Assembly: GCA_964562455.1 (NCBI GenBank)
Contig: CAZLTN010000009.1
Location: forward strand, 1-64,000
Reading direction: 5' to 3'
DNA: 64,000 bases
Origin: Ravibacter sp964562455
GTDB lineage: Bacteria > Bacteroidota > Bacteroidia > Cytophagales > Spirosomataceae
Position 1 is the stretch's first letter, and each line of letters begins with the position of its first letter. This document shows, piece by piece, positions 43,422 through 53,432 of this stretch. The notes beneath the pieces are model-generated. The model was not told the origin of the DNA. It made no database searches and saw only the letters and a list, made by a program, of their open reading frames with translations. The translations under genes were made by a program, and so were the position numbers.

Positions 43422-46400
43422 TTAAATAGGGATATTAAGAACAACTTTTGTACCCGTAGCTATTCCATCCTTATCGACCAGGTCAATAACCTGAACATTT
43501 GTATCGATCATGTAAAGCTGGTTAATAAGTTCTATACGGTCTGCGGTAATTTTCATTCCCAGGGATTTATTCTTTGTAGCAGATTTACTTTTGTATGCTG
43601 TCGCTTTTTGCCGTCCTATACCATTGTCTGTTATTTCAACATGCAATACTTCGTTTTCAGTCTTTGTCAAACTGATCCTGACCATGCCGCCCGCATCCTT
43701 ATGCATGAGCCCATGCCAGATGGCGTTTTCGACGAATGGTTGTAAAAGCAGAGGCGGAATACGGATCATTTCAGGGTCGATGTCACTGTCTGTCTCAATA
43801 TAATAATCGAGCTTCCCGGGAAAACGCATCGCTTCCATTTCAATATACAGGCGTAACGTTTCCACTTCGTTTTCAAGGGTAACATATTCCGATTTGGAGT
43901 TTTCGAGGACCAGTCGTATCAACCGGGAAAACTTGCTGAGATAGTTAGACGCTCGCTCGGAATCATTTTGAGCGGCAAAAAACTGGATGGAATTAAGACA
44001 GTTAAAAATAAAATGCGGGTTCATCTGGGAGCGCAGGGATGCCATTTCCGTTTCTGACAGTTTGAGCTGGTAGGCAGCCATTTCTTCGTTGTATTTCGTC
44101 TCTTTCTGCAGCCGGGCAAGCTCTGCCAATTCCAGTCTAGTTTTCATAGTACGGTAAGACAACTGGTTCTGATACACATAGCCCAGCAAGCCTGTTACGG
44201 TCAGTGCCGCCGCCAGCCTGAACCACCAGGTTTCATACCAGGCAGGCTCGATAGTAAACGGTACTCTCAGTTCATGACCGGAGCTTATACTGGCAGGTCT
44301 GGCATGAAATATATATTTCCCGGGCGCCAGGTTAGTATAAAATGCCTGGTGATCATTGCCGCTGTGAGCCCAGTCCTGTTCCAAACCTTCCAGGTAATAT
44401 GTATAATAGTTATCACTTGGTTTTCGGAAATTCAGCACGGAAAAATCGAAGCTGATCGCATTTTCATTGTCTTTCAGCGTTACGGGTTTTGTCCAGTCCT
44501 TCCTGCTTTCCCGGCTATTGATCCTGATATTTCCCAGTTGAACCGCGCTCCTGTGGTTCGACCTTGCAAGCAATTCCATATCGATCGTATTCCAACCTCC
44601 CATATTCCCGACAAGCAGTCTGGAATTTCCTGCGGGACAAATACTGATCCTGGTATCGTTCGATATTAAGCCGTCATTGACGGAAAATCTCCGGAAAGTG
44701 TTTGCATCGGGGTCGAAAAGATGGAGCCCGTCGAATATACCGACCCAAATGCGGTTATAGGAATCCGCCATTACCTGCACGCACTCACTGTCGTAAAGTC
44801 CGTCTCTGACCGACCGCGTCAACAGTATCCTGCCGTCTTTATCGAGCTTTATAAGCCCCGGCCATCCAACCGCCCACATAGAGCCATCGGGCGCTTCGGT
44901 GATACTGCGGATGCCATACTCTGTCTCTGTTTTGATAAATGTTTGCGTCGGTTCGTCAAAACGGAAAATTCCCTGGAAAGTAGTCAGCCAGATGACGGAA
45001 CGGCTGTCTTCAAAAACATCCGTCACCCAGTTGCTGTTCGTAAAAAGGGCATCGTGCGTTTCCTTAGACCATAGCTTTATTTCCCTGTTGGTTTTCGGGT
45101 CAAATACATGTATACCTTCGTCGTGCTTGATGATCCAGAAACGCTCCTTATGGTCGATCAGCCCCAACGAATAAAAAGGAGTAGAGAAAAACGAATGATG
45201 CACGTTAAAGGGAGTCGGAAGGTATTTTCCCTTAACGGGATCGAATTGAAAAATACCCTCCAGATCATTATCCGACGGGTCGCTTTTTCCGTCGTCCCAG
45301 ATCTGCCACTGATTTCCTCCCACCCATAGCTTCATATTTTTGTCCTGTATCAGCCATACTGATTCTGTCTGGTCGCTGTACAGCGGAAACTCGAAGAATG
45401 TCGTCTGGTTCGTTTTCAGGTTCCATTTGTAAAGCCCCTGGAAAGCTACGGCTATCCAGAAAGTATTCCCTGTCGGATCCGACCGGTCCCGGAGCATTGC
45501 GTTGACCGGCTGTGCAATCTTGCCGACCCTGTTGCTTTTTATAAACTGGCTGTTAGGGTCGTACTTTAAAATCCCCTCGGAGGTGCAAATCCAGAGAATG
45601 CCATTTCGGCTGCTTTGTACAATATCATATACGATGTACTTCTTTTGGGGAATCAGGTTCTCGAAAAAGAAAAACTTCCCTGAATCGGGCCTGAATATCC
45701 CCAGTGCGCTATGTGAGCCGATCCAGAAAATCCTTCTGCCCAGCTCATCCTTAACTTCATAAGCGATAAGCAGCGGAAGCCCGGGACATGCGTATATTTT
45801 TTTCTGTCCCGTTTTTAAATCATAGCGCATCAATCCCAGGCCGGCCACGGGTACCCACAACATATCTTCCTTGTCGACAAACCCTTTGCGGAATTCGAAT
45901 TCGAAGTTTTCATTTTCAACAGGACAGTCCAGCCCGATTTTACAAATAAGCTTATTGGCTTTGCGGTCAAACTGGAATACGCCTACCTCCATACCCAATA
46001 CCAGCACGTTACGTTGACTATCTTCGGTGAAATAACCCTTGTGATACAGATACGTCGTTTTCCGCATCGGGTACGTATGTACTTTCCCGGTTTCGGGGTC
46101 GTAACGGTTGACGTTGGTCCGGTCCGAAAACCAAATGTTCCCAAAGGAATCCCTGAATGTACCGTACGCTCCACCTGTCGCTGCGCCGGCAATGTCTTTT
46201 TCCTTCCACGTGTGAGGTTCGAGCTCGATCAGTTTTTCGGAAGAAGAAGAGCAATAGATTTTACCTGTGAGGTCGTCTATGAGCAGGCCATGTATCCATT
46301 TGTCGTTTACCCGCGTAAACGTATAGCCATCATAGCGGCTGAGGCATTTACGTGTGCCGAACCACATAAAACCATTGCTGTCTTCCTCAACACACTCTAC

Positions 46401-46511
46401 GGCCCGGCTCGGAAGGCCGTCCCGGTCGGAAATGTACTCAAATGATATGTTCGGAAGCTGCGCATAGCTCACGTCACAGACAAGCAACAGTATGACCAGT
46501 AGCTGCTTCAT
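43422..46511 (-). CDS. Propeller-type sensor histidine kinase (LytS-like catalytic end)
   Basis: 1029 residues from ATG at 46511, where the signal peptide MKQLLVILLLVCDVSYAQ starts; an ATG at 46538 would add nine residues. About residues 25-700 are a two-component regulator propeller (GFMWFGTRKCLSRYDGYTF, NRIWVGIFDGLHLFDPD and related units), followed by a Y_Y_Y domain (YYLEGLEQDWAHS...LAPGKYIFHARP) and one membrane helix (WWFRLAAALTVTGLLGYVY). The kinase part has a coiled coil, the phosphoacceptor His in RSQMNPHFIFNCLNSIQF, and the ATPase motifs PFVENAIWHGL and ITDNGIGRQ. The periplasmic propeller probably senses a polymer or sugar; ligand unknown. Confidence 0.93.
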   Translation of the reverse strand: MKQLLVILLLVCDVSYAQLPNISFEYISDRDGLPSRAVECVEEDSNGFMWFGTRKCLSRYDGYTFTRVNDKWIHGLLIDDLTGKIYCSSSSEKLIELEPHTWKEKDIAGAATGGAYGTFRDSFGNIWFSDRTNVNRYDPETGKVHTYPMRKTTYLYHKGYFTEDSQRNVLVLGMEVGVFQFDRKANKLICKIGLDCPVENENFEFEFRKGFVDKEDMLWVPVAGLGLMRYDLKTGQKKIYACPGLPLLIAYEVKDELGRRIFWIGSHSALGIFRPDSGKFFFFENLIPQKKYIVYDIVQSSRNGILWICTSEGILKYDPNSQFIKSNRVGKIAQPVNAMLRDRSDPTGNTFWIAVAFQGLYKWNLKTNQTTFFEFPLYSDQTESVWLIQDKNMKLWVGGNQWQIWDDGKSDPSDNDLEGIFQFDPVKGKYLPTPFNVHHSFFSTPFYSLGLIDHKERFWIIKHDEGIHVFDPKTNREIKLWSKETHDALFTNSNWVTDVFEDSRSVIWLTTFQGIFRFDEPTQTFIKTETEYGIRSITEAPDGSMWAVGWPGLIKLDKDGRILLTRSVRDGLYDSECVQVMADSYNRIWVGIFDGLHLFDPDANTFRRFSVNDGLISNDTRISICPAGNSRLLVGNMGGWNTIDMELLARSNHRSAVQLGNIRINSRESRKDWTKPVTLKDNENAISFDFSVLNFRKPSDNYYTYYLEGLEQDWAHSGNDHQAFYTNLAPGKYIFHARPASISSGHELRVPFTIEPAWYETWWFRLAAALTVTGLLGYVYQNQLSYRTMKTRLELAELARLQKETKYNEEMAAYQLKLSETEMASLRSQMNPHFIFNCLNSIQFFAAQNDSERASNYLSKFSRLIRLVLENSKSEYVTLENEVETLRLYIEMEAMRFPGKLDYYIETDSDIDPEMIRIPPLLLQPFVENAIWHGLMHKDAGGMVRISLTKTENEVLHVEITDNGIGRQKATAYKSKSATKNKSLGMKITADRIELINQLYMIDTNVQVIDLVDKDGIATGTKVVLNIPI

Positions 46512-46831
46512 CGACGGGTTTCTGATATGCAGGAGCATAGGGCGCAGAGGTGTTTACATCTTGCCGAATCTAGTATTAAGTTCTGTTTTTCACAACAAAT
46601 TCTCTACCAATGCCCCGGATTTTTAAGAAGACCAGTAGAAACTTCTGTAGCCGTATAATCAGTCACGTAGAAAAACCCGCTGTTCACGTATGAAAAGCCT
46701 GCCGCTGACGCCTGGGCGCTGGTATTGCATTATGAAGCCTGTGTAAAATAGCACGTGTCTTTGCCACATGCCTGTGATGGTCGCCCCCGACCGGTTACAA
46801 TCATCCACTTTTTACTGAATACAATCTGAAT
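46512..46831. other. Divergent intergenic region, no gene seen
   Basis: 320 bases between the divergent sensor kinase and the type IX cargo gene. No convincing short ORF, RNA or repeat was found. It must hold promoters for both genes, but no clear TAnnTTTG/TTTG pair stands out. Confidence 0.6.
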
Positions 46832-49671
46832 ATGAAAGCATTTTTACTCCTTACTTCCCTGCTGCTGACACTGACCGGACGGCTTGTCGCACAGCAAAAT
46901 TACAGCCTTATAAAAGAGCTGCCGCTCTCTGAGATCACCGGGTCGGGTACGGCGGTAACCCTTGCACCCGCTACGTCATCGGCGGAATTGCCTGTCGGTT
47001 TCGATTTTAATTTCTGGGAAAACACGTATTCTACTTTTTACATCAACCCGCAGGGAACGCTTTCTTTTGAAGCGCCCTCCTCTATTATTTTCGACAATAC
47101 CTGGTTGATCGGGAGTCCCGGTATTCACAACTTTATCGCCTTCGCATGGCACAAGGCCAGTTACGATTTTACCAACGCGACCGTCGATTATTTTACAACC
47201 GGGACCGCTCCCAACAGGGTATTGGTGGTAAACTACAAAGGCGTGACTTTTGATCAGGCGGCAAATACTTACGTGGGCTATCCCAGCGCCGGGACCGGTA
47301 CGATCAATGTACAGATACAGTTGTATGAGGGGCCGGATGGTAAAATACAAATCCACTCTACCGACAACAAAACCGTCGGCGGTGTTGGAAATAACTCCGG
47401 GCCGGGTACGGTCGGGATTGAAAACAGCGACGGGGAGGAAAGCAAGATGGCCGTCGAATACGAAAGCGTAATTAGCTACATAAGTATAGCGCCTGGTGTT
47501 TATGTACCCGTATCTTCCAAAAGGTACTTTTACGATTTTTCAGGGAAGATGGTCCAGTTTAAAATGGTTCCGGCGCCATCCGCACCCGTGATCACTTCTC
47601 AAACCGCTGCTCCCTTTTGCTCCGGCTACACGATCACGCTTAAAGCGACGGGATGCCCGTCAGGCGGCATAGTGACCTGGAACAGCGACGGCAATACCAC
47701 CGGTGAAACATTCGTAACGCCTGTCCTGACAGCCACCGAGGAGCAAAACGGCGGAGCCGGATACGCCAACTTTGGTTACAGCGCCACTTGTACTGTAGAC
47801 GGCGTGACCACTTCGGCGGGATACTGGTCAGGCGATGTTTACGCTGTTCCTGACGCCCCCACTTCGATCTCGGCGAGTCCCGGCACACCCGTTGACCCCG
47901 GCACACCGGTAACTCTTACGGCAAACGCTACCGGAACTTCCTGGCCGGTCGTCTGGAGCTGGAACAATGGCGCGAACACTTTTACGGGCAATCCGCTCAA
48001 TGTAGAGCCGCAGGTAACTACCGAATATTTCGCCGCGCGGTCGAACAATGGATGCAAATCGGCGCCAGTGAGTCAGATCGTCACGGTCAATCAGCCTAAG
48101 ACGGTCACGATAGATCCTTCAACCGCCAATTGGGCGTGTGGGGGCAAAGGGCAGCAATTCACGGTGAATTATACTATTACAGGTACTTTTCCGGATAATA
48201 ATTTCGAGGTAAAGCTGGTTAAAACAGTGACTGTATGCGGCCAGGCGCCTGGTTTATCCGATGTGACGAGCGTAATCACCAACACCGGATCGGCTACTCT
48301 GACCTGGCCGGTCGATCTGGCAGGAAGCTCGTCGTTTGGCTGTCCGGCTACCACGACGGCGTATCAGATTGTGATCCGGAACCAGGGCGACAATACTATC
48401 AACGCAAACTATCCGGTTGCGATCTATCAACCGACCACGGCCATTACCTCGGTCAGCCCGACAAGTATTACCGAACCGGGGCAAACCGTACATCTGGCTT
48501 CCCCGTACGACGGCACGGTTACCAAAGCCTGGTATAGCCATGGCGAAACCGAATACTGGCAACCCGGCACGTCACTGGGACTTACTAACGACGAAGTCGA
48601 TGTAACCCCGGCAACTTCTGCCTACTATTCGGTAGTCGTTACGGACGCGCACGGCTGTCAGGCACGTTCTGCGAAGGTGAGGGTTCCGTTTAACGTCACC
48701 ATTTCCGGAACGGGGTCTGCAGCGGATGGCATCTACGCGGAGGGCAGGGGTGTACATCTTGATATCAATGGCATCGTAGGCTGTTCGAGCGGCTGCCCTG
48801 TCCCGGAGTATTTTCTTCCCGATCGTCCCGGCGTACCCGATGCAGGTACCTATACCTACAGCACGGTTTTCGACTGGGGTTATCCTGGTACCTGGAGCGG
48901 GTATTTCATCGTGCGCAGGGCCGACTACTGGGAGATCTGTTACGGCTTCAGGCCTACTTACGGCATGTCGAGTTATACCCGCATATACCATACCAAAAAT
49001 GCCTTCCCTACAGTGCCGTCCGGAAGCCGCAGGGCTTTCAGGACGGCCTCGGAAGTAACCGGGACGCGCCCGCCGCTTAATGCGCTATGGATCAAAGATG
49101 CAGATAACAGTGAGGTTGCCCTGACCCTGACCGGGGTCAGCGAAGATTACGGCACCCTGCCGGTAAACCTGGCTTATTTCAAAGCGATAGTCAATGATGA
49201 AAAGCACGTTGAGCTAGCCTGGGAAACGAGTACTGAAAATAATTCGGCGTATTTCACGGTGGAGCGAAGCCGTACCGGACAGGATTTATCCCGATTGGTA
49301 CCGTCGAATCTGGTGGGAATACGGATGAAGTACTCTCCTATCGGCTTACTGATCGGCAGCCGTTATCGGGAACCAGCTACTACCGCCTGAAGCAAACCGA
49401 CCTGGACGGCAGCTCGGCTACTTATCAGATAGTCTCGGTCCGTGTAGAAGGCAACGTAAAAATCTATCCTAATCCTTCTGACGGAGAGTTTGTGATGCTG
49501 GAGGGAACTGCAGCGTCAGATTTGAGGATATTCGATCTTATCGGCCGGGATGTTGAATTTGAAGTAATCGGGCAGAATGGCAGAACGCTGATCAGGCCGC
49601 GGAAAAGCCTTTCTTCCGGGATTTACCTGGTAAAAACGGGCGGGTCGACGCTGAAATGGGTGGTGAAATAA
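46832..49671 (+). pseudogene. T9SS-secreted protein with type A sorting domain, one-base frameshift
   Basis: The first frame gives 852 residues ending at 49390: signal peptide (ending LVAQQ), a beta-sandwich start (LPVGFDFNFWENTYSTFYINPQG), Ig-like repeats (ISASPGTPVDPGTPVTLTA; ITSVSPTSITEPGQTVHLAS) and the pre-sorting segment NLAYFKAIVNDEKHVELAWETSTENNSAYFTVERS. At 49283-49288 the sequence GATTTA gives a switch. With one extra T the frame reads DFIPIGTVESGG, then YYRLKQTDLDGSS, IYPNPSDGEF and a standard type A C-terminal signal ending GGSTLKWVVK at 49671. So a single T is missing in a T-run. This is a real mutation or a sequencing error; as read, the product lacks its T9SS signal. Confidence 0.9.
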
Positions 49672-49682
49672 TTTTAATGAGC

Positions 49683-49718
49683 TTGCAGGCATACTTCATC
49701 AGTGAGGTATGCCTGTAA
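49683..49718. terminator. Bidirectional hairpin between the T9SS gene and uvrA
   Basis: A 16-bp stem (49683-49698 with 49703-49718, two wobble pairs) around TCAG. It lies 12 bases after the plus-strand stop and one base before the uvrA stop. There is no U-run, so it is a candidate 3'-end protector as much as a terminator. Confidence 0.75.
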
Positions 49719-49719
49719 A

Positions 49720-52587
49720 TTATGAATGCCTCCGGTTTCCCTCCGCGAGCTTCTCCCTCAAAAACTCCGCCGTATGATTCCCGCTTAATTCCACCATCTC
49801 TTCCGGGGCGCCTTCAAAAGTGATATTCCCGCCCCTTTCCCCGCCTTCCGGGCCCAGGTCGATAATCCAGTCGGCCGATTTGATGATCTCCATATTGTGC
49901 TCGATCACGATTACCGTATCGCCCTGGTCAACCAGCGCATTGATCGAAGCGAGCAGCTTCCTGATATCGTGAAAATGAAGGCCGGTCGTAGGTTCGTCGA
50001 AAATGAAAAGCGTTTTTCCCCGCGATGCGTTTCCCTTTCCCAGGAAAGATGCCAGCTTTACACGCTGGGCTTCTCCTCCCGATAAAGTGTTGGACGATTG
50101 GCCCAGCTGCACATAGCCCAGCCCGACATCCTGGAGGGGTTTCAGCTTTTCTGCAAGTTTTTTGTCCGAATCGCGGAAATAAGCAATGGCATCGTCGACG
50201 GTCATGCTGAGAATCTCGGTAATGTCCTTGTCCCGGTATTTTACATCGAGGATTTCCTGCTTGAATCTTTTACCGTCACAGCCTTCACATGTAAGGTAAA
50301 GATCCGCCATAAACTGCATTTCGACTTTTACCTGGCCCTCTCCCTGGCAGACCTCGCAGCGCCCCCCTTCCACGTTAAAAGAAAAATGGCTGGGCTTGTA
50401 GCCGCGCGATTTTGAAAGCGGCTGATCGGCCATAACCTGCCTGAGATAATCATAAGCCTTGATATAGGTAACGGGATTAGACCTGGAGGATTTCCCGATA
50501 GGGTTCTGGTCCACCATTTCTATAGCGTCTATCCTGTGCAGGCTGCCCGACAATTCCGAAAATTTCCCGAGGTCATCGTTGAATTCACCTTTTGAACGCA
50601 TCAGGGCCGGATACAGCACTTTCCTGATAAGAGTTGATTTCCCCGAGCCGCTTACGCCTGTTACGACCGTGAGCAATCCCAGAGGAAACCTGACGTTCAC
50701 GTCCCGGAGGTTGTTTTCCGAAGCGCCTCGTAGTTCGATGAAATCCCGCATTTTACGCCTTACCGGGGGGACTTCAACCGAATCCAGCCCGAGGAGGAAA
50801 GCGATGGTATGACTCTTACGGAAAGGTGGAGAGGCCGGATCGATGGATTTGATCTTCTCCCAGTCGCCCTGGAAAACAAGCTCGCCGCCATGACTGCCCG
50901 CTTCCGGGCCTATATCTATGATCTGGTCCGCAGCACGCATGATCTCTTCTTCATGCTCCACCACGATCACCGTATTGCCCAGGTCGCGGAGCGATTCCAG
51001 GACGCTGATCAACTGCCGGGTATCCCGGGGGTGAAGGCCGATACTCGGTTCATCGAGAATATACATGGAACCGACCAGTGCGCTTCCCAGCGAAGTAGCT
51101 AATTTGATACGCTGGAATTCTCCGCCGGACAAAGTACTTGTCAGCCTGTTGAGCGTAAGATACCCGAGCCCGACACGCTCCATGTATTCGAGCCTCTTTT
51201 GTATTTCGGTCAGTATGCGCCTGCCTACCTCCGCCTTATATCCGCTCAGGCTTATGTTCCTGAAAAAGCCGGCCGTATCTCCGATGGGCATCAGCACAAG
51301 GTCTGTAATGGAGTGACCATCGATCTTGACATACGAAGCATCCTTGCGCAGCCGTGAACCCCTGCAATCGGGACAAACCGTACGGCCGCGGTAGCGGGAC
51401 AGCAGTACCCGGTACTGGATTTTGTGTGTCTGCTTCTCCAGCTCTTCGAAAAAGTCGTTTAAGCCGGTAAAATACCGGTTCCCGGTCCAAAGCAGATCTT
51501 TTTCCGCAGATGAAAGATCTTTGTAGGGCCGGTGTATAGGAAAGTCGAACCTGATCCCGTTGGCGAGAAGAGGTTTGAGCCATTCCGACATTTTGTCGGT
51601 ACGCCACGGAGCAATGGCTCCTTCATAAACCGAAAGCGTTTTATCGGGGATTACCAGGTCCGGGTCAATACCCAGTACTTTCCCGAATCCCTCGCAACGC
51701 TTGCAGGCTCCGTAGGGATTGTTAAAGCTGAACAGGTTGACGCTCGGTTCTTCAAAACTAATACCATCCAGCTCGAACTTATCCGAGAAAGTTTTCCTTT
51801 CTCCCCCCATCACTTCCACAACGCAGACCGACTCTCCTTCGAAGAAAGCTGTCTGCACGGAATCGGAAATGCGGTATTGGGTCTCTTCATCGTCGTGCCT
51901 GACTGCGACACGGTCTATCAGGATGAGATATTCTGCTTCGGGAGTTGTCTGCCCTCCGGCCAGGATATCTTCTATTTCCCGGGTTTCGCCGTCGATGACA
52001 ACGCGGTTATAACCCTTCGAGAGCAATATGTTCAGCTCGCCGGCCAGGGTACGGCCTTCACGCACGAGCAGGGGCGCCAGGATGAGTATCCTGGTTTTTT
52101 CTTCAAAACCGAGTATATAATCGACAACGTCGGTTACCGTGTCCTTTTTGACCTCCTGCCCTGATACCGGAGAGTAGGTTACGCCGACCCGGGCAAAAAG
52201 GAGCTTGAGATAATCGTAAATCTCGGTGGTGGTGCCGACGGTAGACCTGGGATTCCGGGTGTTTACTTTCTGCTCGATAGCAATGGCAGGCGAGATCCCC
52301 CTGATGTATTCGACTTCCGGCTTTTCCATCCTGCCCAGGAACTGCCTGGCATAGCTGCTAAGGCTTTCGACGTACATTCGCTGACCTTCGGCAAAAAGTG
52401 TATCAAAAGCCAGCGAGGACTTCCCTGAGCCGGAAAGCCCGGTAACGACCACTAGCTTATTCCTGGGAATGGCAACGTCGATGTTTTTAAGGTTATTAAC
52501 CTTCGCTCCTTTAATAATAATGTATTTCCTGGCGTCCAGGGTTTCTATTGACGCTTCACCCGTTTCCAAGAGAGATTGAACTGGCAT
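49720..52587 (-). CDS. uvrA: Excinuclease ABC subunit A
   Basis: 955 residues, normal length. Two ABC ATPase halves are present: first Walker A GLSGSGKSSLAFDTLFAEGQ near residue 52, second GVSGSGKSTLI near 645; signatures TLSGGEFQRIKLA and TLSGGEAQRVKLA; Walker B MYILDEPSIGLHPRD and LFIFDEPTTGLHFHD. Zinc motifs are CKRCEGFG, CPDCRGSR and CEVCQGEGQ...CEGCDGKR. It forms the damage-scanning UvrA2B complex in nucleotide excision repair. No SOS box is known for this phylum and none was sought. Confidence 0.98.
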   Translation of the reverse strand: MPVQSLLETGEASIETLDARKYIIIKGAKVNNLKNIDVAIPRNKLVVVTGLSGSGKSSLAFDTLFAEGQRMYVESLSSYARQFLGRMEKPEVEYIRGISPAIAIEQKVNTRNPRSTVGTTTEIYDYLKLLFARVGVTYSPVSGQEVKKDTVTDVVDYILGFEEKTRILILAPLLVREGRTLAGELNILLSKGYNRVVIDGETREIEDILAGGQTTPEAEYLILIDRVAVRHDDEETQYRISDSVQTAFFEGESVCVVEVMGGERKTFSDKFELDGISFEEPSVNLFSFNNPYGACKRCEGFGKVLGIDPDLVIPDKTLSVYEGAIAPWRTDKMSEWLKPLLANGIRFDFPIHRPYKDLSSAEKDLLWTGNRYFTGLNDFFEELEKQTHKIQYRVLLSRYRGRTVCPDCRGSRLRKDASYVKIDGHSITDLVLMPIGDTAGFFRNISLSGYKAEVGRRILTEIQKRLEYMERVGLGYLTLNRLTSTLSGGEFQRIKLATSLGSALVGSMYILDEPSIGLHPRDTRQLISVLESLRDLGNTVIVVEHEEEIMRAADQIIDIGPEAGSHGGELVFQGDWEKIKSIDPASPPFRKSHTIAFLLGLDSVEVPPVRRKMRDFIELRGASENNLRDVNVRFPLGLLTVVTGVSGSGKSTLIRKVLYPALMRSKGEFNDDLGKFSELSGSLHRIDAIEMVDQNPIGKSSRSNPVTYIKAYDYLRQVMADQPLSKSRGYKPSHFSFNVEGGRCEVCQGEGQVKVEMQFMADLYLTCEGCDGKRFKQEILDVKYRDKDITEILSMTVDDAIAYFRDSDKKLAEKLKPLQDVGLGYVQLGQSSNTLSGGEAQRVKLASFLGKGNASRGKTLFIFDEPTTGLHFHDIRKLLASINALVDQGDTVIVIEHNMEIIKSADWIIDLGPEGGERGGNITFEGAPEEMVELSGNHTAEFLREKLAEGNRRHS

Positions 52588-52715
52588 GTATTAGTGTTGG
52601 TTGCAGAAGGCTTCGTTATACCCCATTTGTATGTAACCACTTTTCGGGAAAATTAGTTTGGTTTGGCGAGAATTCCATATATAGTCGGTCAGACAAATTA
52701 ATTCCCTATTAACCT

Positions 52716-52745
52716 TTTGTTTGTAATCTAATACCCCTATCTTTG
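52716..52745 (+). promoter_or_regulatory. Promoter for rpmH-rnpA
   Basis: TTTG (52716-52719), 18-base spacer, TATCTTTG (52738-52745): the Bacteroidota -33/-7 pattern (TTTG, TAnnTTTG). It gives a leader of about 50 bases before the rpmH ATG. Confidence 0.75.
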
Positions 52746-52799
52746 CAAGCCCAAATTTAAGATGGATCAGGGATTTAGAGATATAATTTTGATTATCAG

Positions 52800-52958
52800 A
52801 TGAAACGTACGTATCAACCATCGAACCGCAAAAGGAGAAACAAGCACGGGTTCCGTTCACGGATGGAGACACCAGGCGGTCGCAAGGTATTGGCTTCCCG
52901 CCGCAGGAAAGGTCGCTGGAAGCTATCTGTGTCAGACGAAAAGCGTCATAAGCAGTAA
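52800..52958 (+). CDS. rpmH: Ribosomal protein bL34
   Basis: 52 residues beginning MKRTYQPSNRRRRNKHGFRS, with METPGGRKVLASRRRKGR, the invariant L34 core, and a short basic tail (LSVSDEKRHKQ). It is part of the large ribosomal subunit. The stop lies two bases before the TTG start of rnpA, the usual rpmH-rnpA pairing. Confidence 0.98.
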   Translation: MKRTYQPSNRKRRNKHGFRSRMETPGGRKVLASRRRKGRWKLSVSDEKRHKQ

Positions 52959-52960
52959 TA

Positions 52961-53386
52961 TTGAGACAAACGTTTGGCAAGTCCGAAAAGCTTTGCAGCC
53001 GCCGGATTATTGACAGGCTATTTTCGAGAGGTAGTGCGGAAGTAAAAACGTTCTACCTCTTTCCGTTTCGTGTGCTTTATTTAAGCGATGAAACGAATAC
53101 TTCCCCATTGCCCCAGGTATTGTTCTCCGTTTCGCGGAGGAATTTCAAGCGCGCCGTAGACCGGAACCTGGTCAGGCGCCGCTGCCGGGAGGCTTATCGT
53201 AAAAATAAATTCCTGATAGCCGGCCTTCCCCAGGCAGTACGCCCGGCGTATATCGCTTTTTTATATATTGCAAAAGAAAAGCTCGATTTCGACGTTATTG
53301 AAAACGGGATGAAAGGACTTTTTAAGAAAATGAATGCCGGCCAGCCGGATTCCGGTAAACGGAAGGGCGAACCCGGCAATTCTTGA
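52961..53386 (+). CDS. rnpA: RNase P protein component
   Basis: 141 residues from a TTG two bases after rpmH; no ATG fits. It opens TFGKSEKLCSRRIIDRLFSRG and contains the family RNR motif as FKRAVDRNLVRRRCREAYR near residues 73-91. It binds the RNase P RNA to process tRNA 5' ends. The basic C-terminal tail (DSGKRKGEPGN) is a lineage extension. Confidence 0.95.
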   Translation: MRQTFGKSEKLCSRRIIDRLFSRGSAEVKTFYLFPFRVLYLSDETNTSPLPQVLFSVSRRNFKRAVDRNLVRRRCREAYRKNKFLIAGLPQAVRPAYIAFLYIAKEKLDFDVIENGMKGLFKKMNAGQPDSGKRKGEPGNS

Positions 53387-53432
53387 GCGCCCTCCGTACG
53401 TTCCGGGAGCAGACTTCTAATTTTTTTCAGAA

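Noticed and set aside
46512..46831. A decayed gene between the kinase and the T9SS cargo
   Set aside because: All frames are short and none resembles a known protein end.
52591..52980. A 129-codon open frame on the minus strand over the rpmH region
   Set aside because: It overlaps the clear rpmH gene and its promoter on the other strand and has no recognisable features.
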